Source of the DNA: CALODL01 sp942492115
Lineage (GTDB): Bacteria; Planctomycetota; Phycisphaerae; UBA1845; CAIVHJ01
Length of the DNA: 64,000 bases
NCBI GenBank assembly: GCA_942492115.1
Contig: CALODL010000013.1
Span: 62,001 to 126,000 of the forward strand
Direction of reading: 5' to 3'
The notes below the pieces were generated by a model. It saw nothing but the letters and a program-made list of their open reading frames with translations, searched no databases and was not told the origin of the DNA. Position numbers and translations under genes: made by a program. Positions 26,201 through 37,100 of the stretch are shown here, piece by piece (positions within the stretch are counted from its first letter, which is position 1; each line of letters starts with the position of its first letter).

Positions 26201-26692
26201 GGATTGTTCTTCGCCGGCCTGCAGGCCAACGCCCACGTGTTCGTCTTCGACCTTGATCGCTCAACGCCTGGCAACTACATCTTCGTCGGCGAGTTCACTA
26301 CGGGACAGAGCGAAATTGCCGGCCTGGAATTCGACCGCTCGAACGGGCTGCTGTACAGCTACCACAACTATGGCAACAGCTCAGGTGGCGGGTCGAATGA
26401 CAAGCTGCAGGCACTCGACATCACCGCCAGCGGCAGCGGTGTGCGTCAGCTACCGTCACGCGGCATGTGGCTCGGTCCCCGTGTGCACAACAACGAAGGC
26501 TTGGCCCTGCTGCCCAATGACGACTGTGACACGGGCAGCAATCGGTTCTTCTTCCTGGTGACCGATGATGCCGGCACAAGTAATTCGGTCGGTATTTACG
26601 ACCTGTTCCCATGCGATTGCAACGCCGACATCATCGACGACGCCGACGAAACCGACACCGACGGAGACGGCATCATCGACGTGTGCGAGTAG
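23225..26692 (+). CDS. Surface lipoprotein with PKD-like, Cys-rich, jelly-roll and propeller-like domains
   Basis: The start is taken at 23225, which gives a lipoprotein signal (MGHSQLRHATLAMLLAIGGC) and 1155 residues. GGGGTG lies six bases before, and a GTG three codons upstream is an alternative. In order: two PKD/cadherin-like domains (about 66-160 and 182-268), a thrombospondin-3-like acidic segment (286-354), disulfide-rich repeats, a galactose-binding-like jelly-roll domain (449-620; contains VAYINGTEVAR and NVLAIQGHN), four more CDDGxxCNGxExC-type repeats, a beta-propeller-like domain (834-1130; SGAVWNPVTEKLWVVSN) and a short acidic DTDGDGI tail. No catalytic site is visible. Probably an outer-surface adhesive or structural protein. 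Confidence 0.78.
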   Translation: MGHSQLRHATLAMLLAIGGCGTTTTPPADDQDAAVDLNTDTGGPLTDDDLGPAPDDPVGTLQDAAPVARLAAERLTVEEGQLVTLDASATTDPNDDLLTFLWSQIGAGPRVTLVDDRSAVLQFTAPYVPATESLSFRLVVQDGTFAIDATAVVTVVDVGADPVQDPDPGQDQTDAKPAPPAADSGPDQTVAVGDTVILLGTVAGDGDLTVTWVQVSGRLVQLNPEGDNASFEAPAVAPPSEDLVFELTVAAGDQADTDDVTITVEAPEQPVPDGSAPIPPAGPDCTADDDGDGSNNCDDECPQDAAKISQGVCGCGQPDTDDDADTVPNCNDQCAGFDDLLDADGDGTPDDCEECAVDADCDDGAYCNGAETCSAGGDCVVPTAPCPAQLCDEATDTCADCAADADCSDGLACTVDTCNSGSCDHAPSCPAGQVCRLASGSCEVLSASDLPIATGAVWQYTKGTAEPPTTWTALSFDDTAWPAGASPLGYEDCAPATVLSDMRNGYTSVYVRRLFNVADPSVIQSLALELDYDDSFVAYINGTEVARNNVNGTPPQHDALAVTNHECSGGDGTTNPAETFVISDSFDLNTLLNTGVNVLAIQGHNLTLGSSDFILIPVLSACTTTCDDGLFCNGTESCVAGQCTAGVTPCSGQQCNESSDTCTDCNNDADCDDGAFCNGPETCVGGSCTAGTAPCAGQMCNENNDTCVDCLGDADCADGVFCNGSETCSSGSCSAGSAPCSGQQCDEAGDGCVDCLNDGHCDDGAYCNGSESCSGGNCQAGSAPCGGACDEVGDTCVGCATNGDCDDSVSCTVDTCESGSCVNRPNNCAWPGGAENTRIDITESDMGGNMSGAVWNPVTEKLWVVSNSGIFWRMSCTGNCSLAGSWSVDGSGSAKWSIGSDTEAITQASWNDDSVFIGIEQSGGNRLIREYDVSGALGTISLQDTWTLTEMNTGATNSGLEALTFVPDAWLATHQFRDAGGNLYTSSVFGTGGLFFAGLQANAHVFVFDLDRSTPGNYIFVGEFTTGQSEIAGLEFDRSNGLLYSYHNYGNSSGGGSNDKLQALDITASGSGVRQLPSRGMWLGPRVHNNEGLALLPNDDCDTGSNRFFFLVTDDAGTSNSVGIYDLFPCDCNADIIDDADETDTDGDGIIDVCE

Positions 26693-27061
26693 GCCTCGAA
26701 GCCGTCGGGGCGCATGGCTCCGTATCGAGCGGCCACTTAGTCCAATACGATTAATCCACGAGGCGCAGTTCGCTGTGGCCGACCTCTACGCGTTGGCCAA
26801 CCACCGAGGTTGACGTCCACCGGGATGACGTCCCCACCGCTTGCCCCGCACTGCGTATGCCTTCTCCTACACAAAAACGGTATCATGCCCATTGGGGAAT
26901 TCCACCTTTGGCCCATGAAGGCATTTGCACTGCCTCAGGCACATGTACTGTTGAAGCCGAGGGCCGTCGCGGCCGAAGACCACACACCACTTCCCGCGAA
27001 TTGTGGACTTACCGGAATCGTGAGGAACGCGTCGTGATCGCAGCACGACTCCGACAACGAG
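26693..27061. other. 369-base intergenic region
   Basis: It lies between two plus-strand genes for exported proteins. I see no gene, no convincing terminator and no clear promoter; a TATCAT-like -10 near 26880 lacks a matching -35. It probably holds the promoter of the phosphatase gene. Confidence 0.4.
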
Positions 27062-30000
27062 ATGAGAAGCATGACAGTACAATCGATGCGCTGGACCACT
27101 CATGTGCGCACGGTCACCTGCATACTGTGCACCGCCTTGACCGCACCTGCTGCCGGGCAAGCCAGACGTCATGACCCGCATCCGCCGACCACGACGAGAA
27201 TCGAGGACAGCGCACCACGCATCCACGGTCCTGATGTGGCATTGGGCGGCGTCCTGGAGCGGGAACCCTACCTTCAGATGGTGACCGACACGTCCGTCAT
27301 CCTCCGCTGGCGGACCTTTTCCAGTTCCGACAGCCAGGTCGACTACGGCACGACGTCCGGCAACCTGACGCTGACGGCGACCTCCGCGTCATCGACCGAC
27401 GAACACGAGGTGCTCATCAGCGGCCTGACCGCCAACACGCTCTATTATTACGCGATCGGGGCGATCGGGAGCCCCGGCGCTCACGGCGGCGGTACGCCGA
27501 CGCATTACTTCAAGACGGCGCCGGCGCCCGGCGCTTCGACGCCCTTTGTGTTCTGGGCAGTCGGTGACGGAGGCAACGGTACCACCACGCAACTCAATGT
27601 CATGAATGCCATGCTCGGGGCCAACGGCGGGGTGTCGCCGGACGTTGCGATTTACCTCGGTGACATTGCCTACAACAGTGGTACCGACAGCGAATTCACG
27701 AACAAGTACTTCGCGCAGTACGATCCCGTCATTCGCAACACGGTCGTGTGGCCGACGCTGGGCAATCACGAAGGGGCATCCACCACTTCCGGCGAGTGTG
27801 CTCCGCTGCCCTGTTCGGCGAACTCCAACGGTCCGTACTACGAAGCCTTTACACTGCCGACAGCAGCGGAAGCTGGCGGCGTGGCCTCCGGGACCGAAGC
27901 CTATTATTCCTTTGACTACGGCAGTGTGCACTTCATCAGTCTGAACTCGAATGAAGTCAGTCGCTCCAGCACAGGCCCGATGGCCATGTGGCTGACCGCC
28001 GATCTGGCAGCCAACACCCAACTGTGGACCATCGCGTTCTGGCATCATCCACCGTACACGAAGGGCACCCATGATTCGGATACCGAAGGCAATCACATCG
28101 ACATGCGAGAGAACCTCCTGCCGATTCTCGAGGCTGGCGGCGTCGACGTGGTCATGGGCGGTCACTCGCACATCTACGAGCGGTCGTTCCTGATCGACGG
28201 CACGTACAGTACACCCACACCGAACTACGCAACGCTCGAGGCCAATGGTCACATTCTCGACAGCGGCGACGGTCGCCCCGAGGGCGATGGCGCATACCTC
28301 AAGCCGGCCGGGCCCAATGCCAACGAGGGCGCCGTCTACGTCACGGCCGGCCATGGCGGCCAGAACACGGGCGGCGCCGGCAATCATCCCGTGATGTTCT
28401 TCTCTGAAACAGCCAACGGTTCCTGTTTGGTCGATGTCAGTGACGAATTCCTTGTGTTGCGGAATGTGCGCCAGGATGGTGCGATCACCGATACCTTCAC
28501 CATGCAGAAGCAGCCCAACTGCGTCAACGATGACGACTGCAGCGCCCTGGATGATCAATGCCATGACGGTGTGTGCAACGGACTGGTGTGCACGGCACAG
28601 CCCAAGACTGATGGAACGGCCTGTAATGATGGTATCGCCTGCACGAGCGCAGCCGGCTCGTGTTCCGGTGGCGCGTGCGTCGCCGATTTCGAGTTGTGTA
28701 CCCTTCCTGAACTGTGCAACCCCAAGTCGGGCCAGTGCGAACTCCGCCCGACAGATCCGCTGCCCATCGTCGAGGGCGACATGTGGCACTACTTCAAAGG
28801 CACCGAAGAGCCAAGCACCCCGAGCGCCGACCTCGGCTGGACGCAAGTCGATTTCGAGGACTCTACCTGGCTGGAAGGCCGCAGTGGCTTCGGCTATGCA
28901 GACGGAGACGACGCCACCGCGCTCGATGACATGCAGGGCAACTACTCGACGTTCTACACGCGACGGTTATTTGATATTCCCGACACGGCGGGCGTCCTCG
29001 AACTCACGCTCAGTGTCGACTACGACGACGCCTACGTGTGCTACATCAATGGGACGGAAGTCGCGCGCAGCCCCAACATATCCGGCACACCGCCCCTCCA
29101 TGATGCCGAAGCGGATGGTCCGAACCATGAAGCGACGGCGGGCGGCGGGCCGGGCCCGGATCTCACCAGCCCAAGCCCCAGCCTTCTCGTATCGGGCAAC
29201 AACGTAATTGCGTGCCAGGGCATCAACGGCAGCCTGGCCAGCAGCGATGCGAGCCTCATCGTCGAACTGCGGTCATTCGCAGCACATCCGCTGCCCGTCG
29301 CCGAAGGCGACACGTGGCGGTACTTCAAGGGCGTGAGCGAGCCCACCCCGGGAGGGGCGACGATCGACTGGACCCTGCTGGCATACGACGATTCAGCGTG
29401 GTTGTCGGGTCCCAGCGGCTTCGGCTACGACGACTGTGTCGCGGGCAACCCGGGAACGCTCCTCGCCGACATGCAGGGGGCGACCGCGCCACCCGCCTAC
29501 GTCAGTGTGTATGTTCGCAAGCCATTTTGGGTAGACGACCCCGCGCGGGTGGAGTCCATGACCCTGCGCATGAATTATGACGATTCGTTCGTCGGCTACG
29601 TCAACGGTGTCGAAATCGCCAGCAATAACGTCAGTGGTAGTCCGCCGGCGTTCGATACACTGGCCCTGGGCAGTCACGAGTGTGGCATCTTCGAGCAGTT
29701 CGACATCGACCCGGGCCTGCTGGTGGCCGGAATCAACGTGCTGGCCATCCAGGGACACAATCGTGCTCCCGACAGCAGCGACTTCGCCCTGATTCCGGAA
29801 TTGACCAGCATCGAGGTCGAATGCTTTGCCGACGGTGACTGCGACGACGGTGTGGCCTGTACCTCGGATGTGTGCAACTTCGGTAGCGGCGCGTGTGCCC
29901 ATGTGCCTGACGCGGCGCTGTGCGACGATGGCAACAGCTGCACGACGGACAGCTGCCATCCCGAGCTGGGCTGCATACACGACGGCGCGGGTGTCCTCGT

Positions 30001-30814
30001 GCCATGCGATGATGGCAACCTGTGTACCATCGGCGATGCCTGCCAGGGTGATCCCGGGGGCACCTGTATGGGATTCGACACATCCAGTGTTGACTGTAAT
30101 GACCACAATGCCTGCACTGCAGATTCCTGTGATCCCCTGAGCGGTTGTGCCAACGATGGTACGGGCATCACGGCAGCGTGTGACGACGAGAACGCCTGTA
30201 CGATGACTGACGTGTGCCAGGGCGACGTGGCCGGGACCTGCCAGGGCACGCCCATATCTGGCACCGACTGCGATGACAACAACCCGTGTACCGTCGATGC
30301 CTGCGATGCGGACACGGGCTGCACACACGACGGCACGGGGGTCGCTGCTGCGTGTGATGATGGCAACGACTGCACGGCGGACGATGTGTGCCAGGGGGAT
30401 CTGGCCGGGACCTGCCAGGGAACGGATACCTCATGCGACGATGACAACGCGTGTACTGTTGACACCTGCGATGCCGTCGCCGGCTGCACCCATGACGGTA
30501 CCGACATCTCATCAGAATGTGACGATGGCGAATCCTGCACGATGAACGATCGCTGCCAGGCCGACGTCAATGGCACCTGCGCGGGGACGTGGTGCGCCGT
30601 GGACCTGGACTTCGACGGCGTCATGGGCACGGAAGACTTCACGCTGTTCACAGGATGTTTCGGCGCATGCTACGGAACGCAGGATCCGTGCCGGGCAGCC
30701 AATTTCGACGATGATCCCAGTGGATGCGTCGGCACGTCGGACTACTCCGCGCTGGTCAGTTGCTACGGCCTCGCATGCAGTCAGTGCTCTGCCTGTTTTG
30801 GGCCCGGTCAGTAG
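27062..30814 (+). CDS. Purple-acid-phosphatase-like exported phosphoesterase with two jelly-roll domains and dockerin-like tail
   Basis: The 1250-residue protein has an N-terminal export signal (an alternative start is 27071). A fibronectin-III-like domain at about 60-155 precedes a metallophosphoesterase domain at about 160-480. The metal-ligand motifs are present in order: VGDGGNG, LGDIAYN, GNHE (N235, H236), WHHPPY and GGHSHIYER (H368, H370), matching purple acid phosphatases. Then come short Cys-rich repeats, two jelly-roll domains (about 565-740 and 742-918) closely related to those in neighbouring genes, more CDDGxxCTxDxC repeats (919-1180) and a C-terminal dockerin-like pair (LDFDGVMGTEDF and a second unit). 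It probably removes phosphate from extracellular substrates. Its stop is 20 bases from the convergent array. Confidence 0.85.
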   Translation: MRSMTVQSMRWTTHVRTVTCILCTALTAPAAGQARRHDPHPPTTTRIEDSAPRIHGPDVALGGVLEREPYLQMVTDTSVILRWRTFSSSDSQVDYGTTSGNLTLTATSASSTDEHEVLISGLTANTLYYYAIGAIGSPGAHGGGTPTHYFKTAPAPGASTPFVFWAVGDGGNGTTTQLNVMNAMLGANGGVSPDVAIYLGDIAYNSGTDSEFTNKYFAQYDPVIRNTVVWPTLGNHEGASTTSGECAPLPCSANSNGPYYEAFTLPTAAEAGGVASGTEAYYSFDYGSVHFISLNSNEVSRSSTGPMAMWLTADLAANTQLWTIAFWHHPPYTKGTHDSDTEGNHIDMRENLLPILEAGGVDVVMGGHSHIYERSFLIDGTYSTPTPNYATLEANGHILDSGDGRPEGDGAYLKPAGPNANEGAVYVTAGHGGQNTGGAGNHPVMFFSETANGSCLVDVSDEFLVLRNVRQDGAITDTFTMQKQPNCVNDDDCSALDDQCHDGVCNGLVCTAQPKTDGTACNDGIACTSAAGSCSGGACVADFELCTLPELCNPKSGQCELRPTDPLPIVEGDMWHYFKGTEEPSTPSADLGWTQVDFEDSTWLEGRSGFGYADGDDATALDDMQGNYSTFYTRRLFDIPDTAGVLELTLSVDYDDAYVCYINGTEVARSPNISGTPPLHDAEADGPNHEATAGGGPGPDLTSPSPSLLVSGNNVIACQGINGSLASSDASLIVELRSFAAHPLPVAEGDTWRYFKGVSEPTPGGATIDWTLLAYDDSAWLSGPSGFGYDDCVAGNPGTLLADMQGATAPPAYVSVYVRKPFWVDDPARVESMTLRMNYDDSFVGYVNGVEIASNNVSGSPPAFDTLALGSHECGIFEQFDIDPGLLVAGINVLAIQGHNRAPDSSDFALIPELTSIEVECFADGDCDDGVACTSDVCNFGSGACAHVPDAALCDDGNSCTTDSCHPELGCIHDGAGVLVPCDDGNLCTIGDACQGDPGGTCMGFDTSSVDCNDHNACTADSCDPLSGCANDGTGITAACDDENACTMTDVCQGDVAGTCQGTPISGTDCDDNNPCTVDACDADTGCTHDGTGVAAACDDGNDCTADDVCQGDLAGTCQGTDTSCDDDNACTVDTCDAVAGCTHDGTDISSECDDGESCTMNDRCQADVNGTCAGTWCAVDLDFDGVMGTEDFTLFTGCFGACYGTQDPCRAANFDDDPSGCVGTSDYSALVSCYGLACSQCSACFGPGQ

Positions 30815-30834
30815 CAACACGAGTCTCATGACGG

Positions 30835-31155
30835 TCATCGCCGTCGGTCGCGCTGTGCCTTGGTGCGTGCCTCGATCCTGCCAAGCTCCCGTAAGGCATG
30901 AGGACTGACCGTGAGATCGTGCTCTTCGATGAATTCTCCGATGTCGTCCGCCGACAGATCGCCGAACTCGCAGATCGATTGGAACGCAGCAACCGACGCG
31001 CTCATCTGAGCGACGATGGCGTCGAAATCAGGGTAGCCCGCAGGGACGGTGCCGGGCCGGGCATCAATGGCAGCCTTAAGGTGCGATTCGCTGTGGTGGT
31101 TCGATCTTGAATCGCTCGACTCCCCTGCCGACGTTGTATGGTTGGTTCGAATCAT
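30835..31155 (-). CDS. Small cytoplasmic protein of unknown function at the end of the giant array
   Basis: The frame from about 31080 to 30835 has clear third-position GC bias and encodes a helical, charged protein ending ARTKAQRDRRR. The start is uncertain: the ATG at 31155 gives 106 residues but overlaps 80 bases of the upstream giant gene, while the ATG at 31005 gives 56 residues. No signal peptide is present, unlike every other product of the array. No family is recognised. It may be a regulator or simply a downstream gene sharing the transcript. Confidence 0.45.
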   Translation of the reverse strand: MIRTNHTTSAGESSDSRSNHHSESHLKAAIDARPGTVPAGYPDFDAIVAQMSASVAAFQSICEFGDLSADDIGEFIEEHDLTVSPHALRELGRIEARTKAQRDRRR

Positions 31156-34100
31156 CACGCAGCTGCGCGTCCTGTGCCACACGCAGAACGAACTCACCCC
31201 GCGCATTCGCCGATGAGCGCACGACGAAGGTTGCCAGATATCGACGGTTCTTCGATGTGGCGCTACCCGACGCCAACGCACAGGCCGCCCTGACGCGCGC
31301 AGCGTCAATGGCGGTCAGCATGTCCTGTCCTGCAAAGACATGGTCGCGACGATATTCGTCAACCCGTACGGTGACCACATCGACATGGCCCTCGTAGCCA
31401 CCTGTCACGGCCAGGGCCAATTGATACCCTCTCAGCTGGGTGACCCCGCGGGCGAAGACATCGACTTCGAACTCCTGCCCGGCAGGCGACGGACCTGCCA
31501 TGACCAGTTCAAGATCCACAGTGGCCGCAGCCACGTCCATGACTTCGGGCTCGGGGGTACACGGCGTCGGTCCAGGGTACGATTCACCGCCGAATGCATC
31601 GAGCTCAGCGACGATATCGACGATGTTGACGTCGCCGTCGGGAACGAATTGATCAATGCTGCCCTCGAAATCCGTTCCGGCCACCGTGCACACGTTGAAC
31701 ACATCACGAAAGCCGTCGAGCACGCAGACCAGATCGGTGACGTTGACGCCGTCAACGTTGTCTGCATCGCCCCACGCCCAGGTCGTCGCGGCGATTGCAG
31801 CAGATAGATTCTCGGGATCCTCCTCGGCGCGGACATCGGCACTGATCTGATAACTCGAGTCCGGGACGATGTCCTCATCGCTGATGAACACGGTGCCCCA
31901 CTCGGCGGCACTTTGAAAGACTGGATCGTCAACCAGACGCCCATCCAGGTCGACATACGCGCTGACACAGGGCCAGGTCGTGGATTCAATACGGAGCGCC
32001 AGCGAAGACGCGCCTGCGACCGGGGTCACGGCCAGATAGCGCGCACCTGCTCCCACGACCGCAGGACAGGCCGCGCTGCCCACGCACACACCGCCGGAAC
32101 AGGCGTCATCGAGCGTGCAGGCATCACCATCGGAACATGTCGATCCATCAGGCGCATCCTGCGGGAGGCACTGGCCGGTCTGGGCGTCACACATACCGAC
32201 GGTGCAGTCCACATCGAGACCCGAGCAGTCGACGGGCACACCGCCACATACGCCGCCGGCGCAGGTGTCCGACGTTGTGCACGGCACCTCGTCATCACAG
32301 GCCCCGCCCTCGTTGATCGCCTGGCTCACGCAACTGGTCGAGCCCTCGTCGCACACGCCTTGCGTGCAATCGGAATCCAGAACCGTGCAATCCGTTGGCC
32401 CACCTGCGCACACGCCGTTTGTGCACACGTCGTCCGTTGTGCAGAACAGGCCGTCAGCGCAGTCGAGGCCCTCGTTGGCCGGCTGGGTCTGACAGGCACC
32501 CGTCCCTGCGTCGCAGACACCCACGACGCACTGTTCGTCCAACCCTGAGCAGTCCACGGCGGTACCGACGCACACACTCGATGCACAGACATCGTTGAGC
32601 GTGCACAGGTCGCCGTCCGAACAGGCGGTTCCGTCGAGCGCCGGTGATGTCTGACACATCCCGGCCACGCAGCTGTTGATCGTGCAATCGTCGCCATCAT
32701 CGCAAGCACAATCCGACGCGCAACATCCTGGCACGATGCTGCCGGTACACACACCCCCAGAGCACACATCGCCGGTGGTACACGCATCGCCATCACTGCA
32801 TGCCACGCCGTTCGTTGTATAGGCACAGAACCCGCCTGCGCAATCATCGTCCGTGCACGGATTTCCGTCCGAACACTCTGCGACGGTCACACATGCTGCT
32901 GGGAGCACACTCCGCAGTACCGTGTAGTCCTGGATCGATGCACCACCGCCCCACAGGTTTGCATGGCCGAACGTGCTCGAAGTCCCATCGTTGTAGTTCG
33001 CCAGAGGCGTAATCGCAGCGCTGGGATCATCCTCCAGCTTGAGCACCTCACGGCTGTTCACACCATCGGCCTGTCCGACCCCCTCCCCGGCGGGACCGAA
33101 TACGACGCCTGCCGAGGCATCGACAATGGTCATCTGCCAGTCGTCGTTCCCGACCGAGAAGTTGCCCGGACCGTCTCCGGGGACGGTCGTCGTTGTCGTG
33201 ACGTACTGTGCATCGAAGGTGTTGATGTTGATCCACCAGTCACCGGCCGCAGGGTCGTAGCCGGCGTCAGTGTCCAGGCCGCCCTGAACGGAAGTCTGCT
33301 CCGTAAATGTCACGATCGTGCCGCGCCGTAGATCACTCCACAACGGGTCAGCGCTGAGGGTCAGTACGCCACTGTCGACCTGTTCGACCCATAGCAACTC
33401 CCACCCACGGACGTCGAGGTGATCAGTCGTGACCACCAGTTCGAACCAGTTGCCCCCGTTGCCCTGTATGCGACCGAAGAATGTGTCTTCCGCGGTACTG
33501 CCGCCGAAGTCATCGGAGCCGAGGTAGCGGTCTGCGCGGACGGCGTTGTATTCGTTCAGGATCACCCCGGCGCTGTCGGCCACGTTTGCGGCGAGCGGCG
33601 TGGGCGCGAGAAACGTACTGCGCCCGGAGCCGCCATCGGGCAGTTTGCCGTAAGACAGGTCGGTCCCGAGAGCGGGATAATTCAGGTAATCGACGAGTTC
33701 CCCCGAAGCATCGAATAATGCCACGACACCGCCTAGGCTGTCGAGCGTGAAGTTGGCGTGACCGGCACCCTCCGTGGTCTCGCCATCACACCACACGAGT
33801 AGCCGTTCGCCACCGCACAGCGCGACGGACGGCAGCGCCCAGTGATCGATGATGCCAAAATCATCAGTCAGGAAGAGCGTGTCGAGCTCTATGGTTGTTG
33901 CACCGGCATTGTAGATTTCCAGCCATGGATCGAATTCACTCTGTTCGTCGGCCAGCGTCGACGCGTTGACCGGCACGACCTCGTTGATGTGCACGTCGGC
34001 AATGGCCACGCCCAGCCCTGCAACGCTGTTCGGAGCACCGGGCGTGCCGCCCGATGCCAGACTCGCCAGCCAGTTGACCACACGGTTGTTGTCCTGCGTC

Positions 34101-37100
34101 ACATCGATCAACTCGAGCGAGGGCCCCGTGCCGTCGGTCGACACAGGCCAGGGGAACACGTGGTCATACAGAACTTCGTCGACCACCAGACCGTTGCGAT
34201 CAATGAGCCGCAAGACTTCGCCCGTGTTACTCAGGGCTCCGTCGTACTCCGCGGCCACATAATGTCCGCTGCCATAGACGGTGCGGAACATGACATCGTT
34301 GCGCACGACCAGCAGAAAATCGTCCGGCAGAATGACCGCCCCAGGCGGAAGCGTCAGTCCCAAGCCCTCGAGACGCCAGCCCGATAGATCAACTGACTCG
34401 GTCAGCGAAGGATTGTACAGTTCGACGAATTCATCATCGGCGTCCGTCGCCGGATGGTACATCAGCTCGTTGATGACAATGACCGGCGCAGACGATTGGA
34501 CCGGCGGGATCTCTCCAGGAATCTGATGGGTGGTGAACAGGTGGGTCCGCCGGACATCCAGGTAGTCGTTCTTCATCAGATCGGTGGCATCCTGCAGCGT
34601 TTGCGCCTGGCCGTACTGGCCCCATACACCCGGATCGAGGGCCGCTTCAGGTGCCATCGTTGCCGCAATCTCGTCGATGCGCGCTTCGTAGTAGCCGTCG
34701 ATCAGCAACTGGTCCATGAGGGTTCGCAATCGACGGTAGTAGATGTCAAGGAACCACGGCTCGTCGTACATCTTGTCGATCCACCGGTTCCACCGGGTAT
34801 CCCAGTTCTTGTGCTGGTCCTCGCCGACGAGTGGATGGCTCGGTGCCACTTCCGGCGGCCGGCCGTCGATGCTGTCGCGGTCGGCCCAGATCTCATCGTT
34901 GAGCACCGTGCCCTGCCAATTACGCCCGAAGCTGAGATCTTCGTCCCACGGGTGCATCGTCCAGCGACCGGTGCCTTCGCTGTCACGATAGATGAAGTAA
35001 TTCTTGTGCGGAAAATCGGTATTGTGGACCACGACTGTCGTAGCCAGATAGTTGGCCAATCTCGGAATATCGACGTTATCGAAGATGTAGTCGGTCAGTG
35101 CCGTCCCGCTCAGGCCATTGATATTCTGCAAGAACCCGTGCAGATCGGAATGGTCTTCGTACAGCCGTGTCTTCTTCTGATACTTGCCGGTGATGAAATT
35201 GAGCGATCCACTCTGGCAACTGCTGAAGGCCTTGTACCACGCGCCATCCGGATCGAGATCGTTGGTCTCGAGGTAGTCGTCGTCCATGGATTGCATGAGC
35301 GTGTACAGCCCAAAGAACGCCCCGTCCCGTTGCACGCGCACGGCTTGCGTATGGTTAAAGGGCGACCCGGAAGCCTTGAAGCTCTCGTAGCACAGCTGCT
35401 CGCGCATGAACGACTTGTCGGAATAGTTACCCTGCAGATTGAACTGATCGATTGGGACGGGAACGATCTCCGCATCAAAGAACTCATGACCGCGCGGCAG
35501 ATGGACCTTCCAGTGATTCTTTGGATAACTGCGCGAGCTTTGGCCACGAACACGCACCTGGCAATTGTCGAACAATACGCCGTCGTAATAAAAGACCGCC
35601 GGTTCGAGCTGGTCGGTAAACTTGTGCGCCAGTGCGGCCGCCCAGTCCGCCGGATCCATCAACCAGTACAGGATCGGGATACCCGACACGAGCGCCGGGT
35701 CAGCCACGACCGTGCCGTCGTAGTTGGCCGGGTCGTCGTCACGCGGCCAGGTCATGGTGCCCGTCGCGCCAGTGGCCGCGATGCGGAAGCGCACGAGCGT
35801 CTGTTCGATCTGTCCCGGAATCTCGGCACCGAACACGCCGTCACCGGCCGCCCCATCGCCACTGAGGCCATCGTCCAGCATGGTCAACAGAACTTCGGCG
35901 CCAAAGTCGATCACGTAATGCAGGTCCACCATCGTGGCGTCGAGCACCGTCGCGGTCACCGTCAGAGGGCTCCCCGCCGGCGGTGCGATCGGATGATCAA
36001 CCGCCGCGATCCAGGGCGGGAGGGTCGCGGACAACGCACTGTTCGGCGCCGCGGGCGTGGGTACAGCCGAGGCGTCCCAGTTGCGCGGATCCGAGCCGTC
36101 CTCGAGCGGCGCGATGCGCTCGGCCGAAGGTCCTTCTCCATCCGGAGTGATCGGCCACAGCCCGACGTCATCGTAGGCCACCTGGTCAACGAGTGCCGCC
36201 GCGCCATCGAACAGACTGACGGTCTCGCCGCCATTGTTGAGCTGACCGGTATATTCGAAATCTGCGGAAAATCCGTAGACTGTCGAGAATGCGGCCAGAT
36301 CATCCGTCACGACGACATAGCCGCCTGCCGGAATCGATGTGCCCGGTGGCAGGACCAACTCGATGCCGTCGAAGAACCAGTCCGACACGTCCACCGTGGC
36401 CGTCCCGGCGTTGTACAACTCGAGGAACTCACCCAGCTCGAGATCATCTGCGGGGTGGTACATGAGCTCGTTGATGAACACGCCGGAACATCCACCGACA
36501 GGCGTCCCACTGCACACACCCGCGGCACAGAGGTCCGTCTCCGTACACACGATGCCATCATCACAGGGATCGGTGTTATCGAAGTGATCGACGCTTCCAT
36601 CGCCATTGCACACGTCATCCGTGCACGGATTGCCATCGTCGATGGTGGTAACCGTTCCGCTGACCATATCGCAGCATTCGAGCAGCGGATCATGGATGTC
36701 ATCGTGCGTCACCTGGCCGGTCATGCTGTCGCAGACGTCAGCCGTACACGCATCGAGGTCATCGATGGTCATCAGGGATCCATCTGTCGGGTCGCAACAG
36801 TCACCCGGGGGTGTCGTATCCGTGATATCACAGACACCAGCAGAGCACGCCTCGGTGGTACATGCGTTGCCGTCGGGACATGGATTGGCGTCGTTCGGTG
36901 TGTTGGCGCAGCCGGTCAGTGCGTCGCAGGTATCATCGGTGCACGGATTGAGGTCGTCGCAATCGAGTGGCGTTCCAGGCGTACAGATATCGTCGACACA
37001 GGATTCGACACCGGTGCACACGGAACCATCGTCGCAGTCGCCGTCTACGGTGCACGGTCCCCCGCCAGCCGTCGCGACGCGCGCGACCCCTGACGCGCTC

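Noticed and set aside
34454..37093. Very long open frame (879 codons) on the plus strand inside the second CotH gene
   Set aside because: It is antisense to a gene with clear domain motifs; high GC and repeat composition keep the opposite frame open. The translation has no signal peptide, no recognisable motif and biased His/Arg/Val content.
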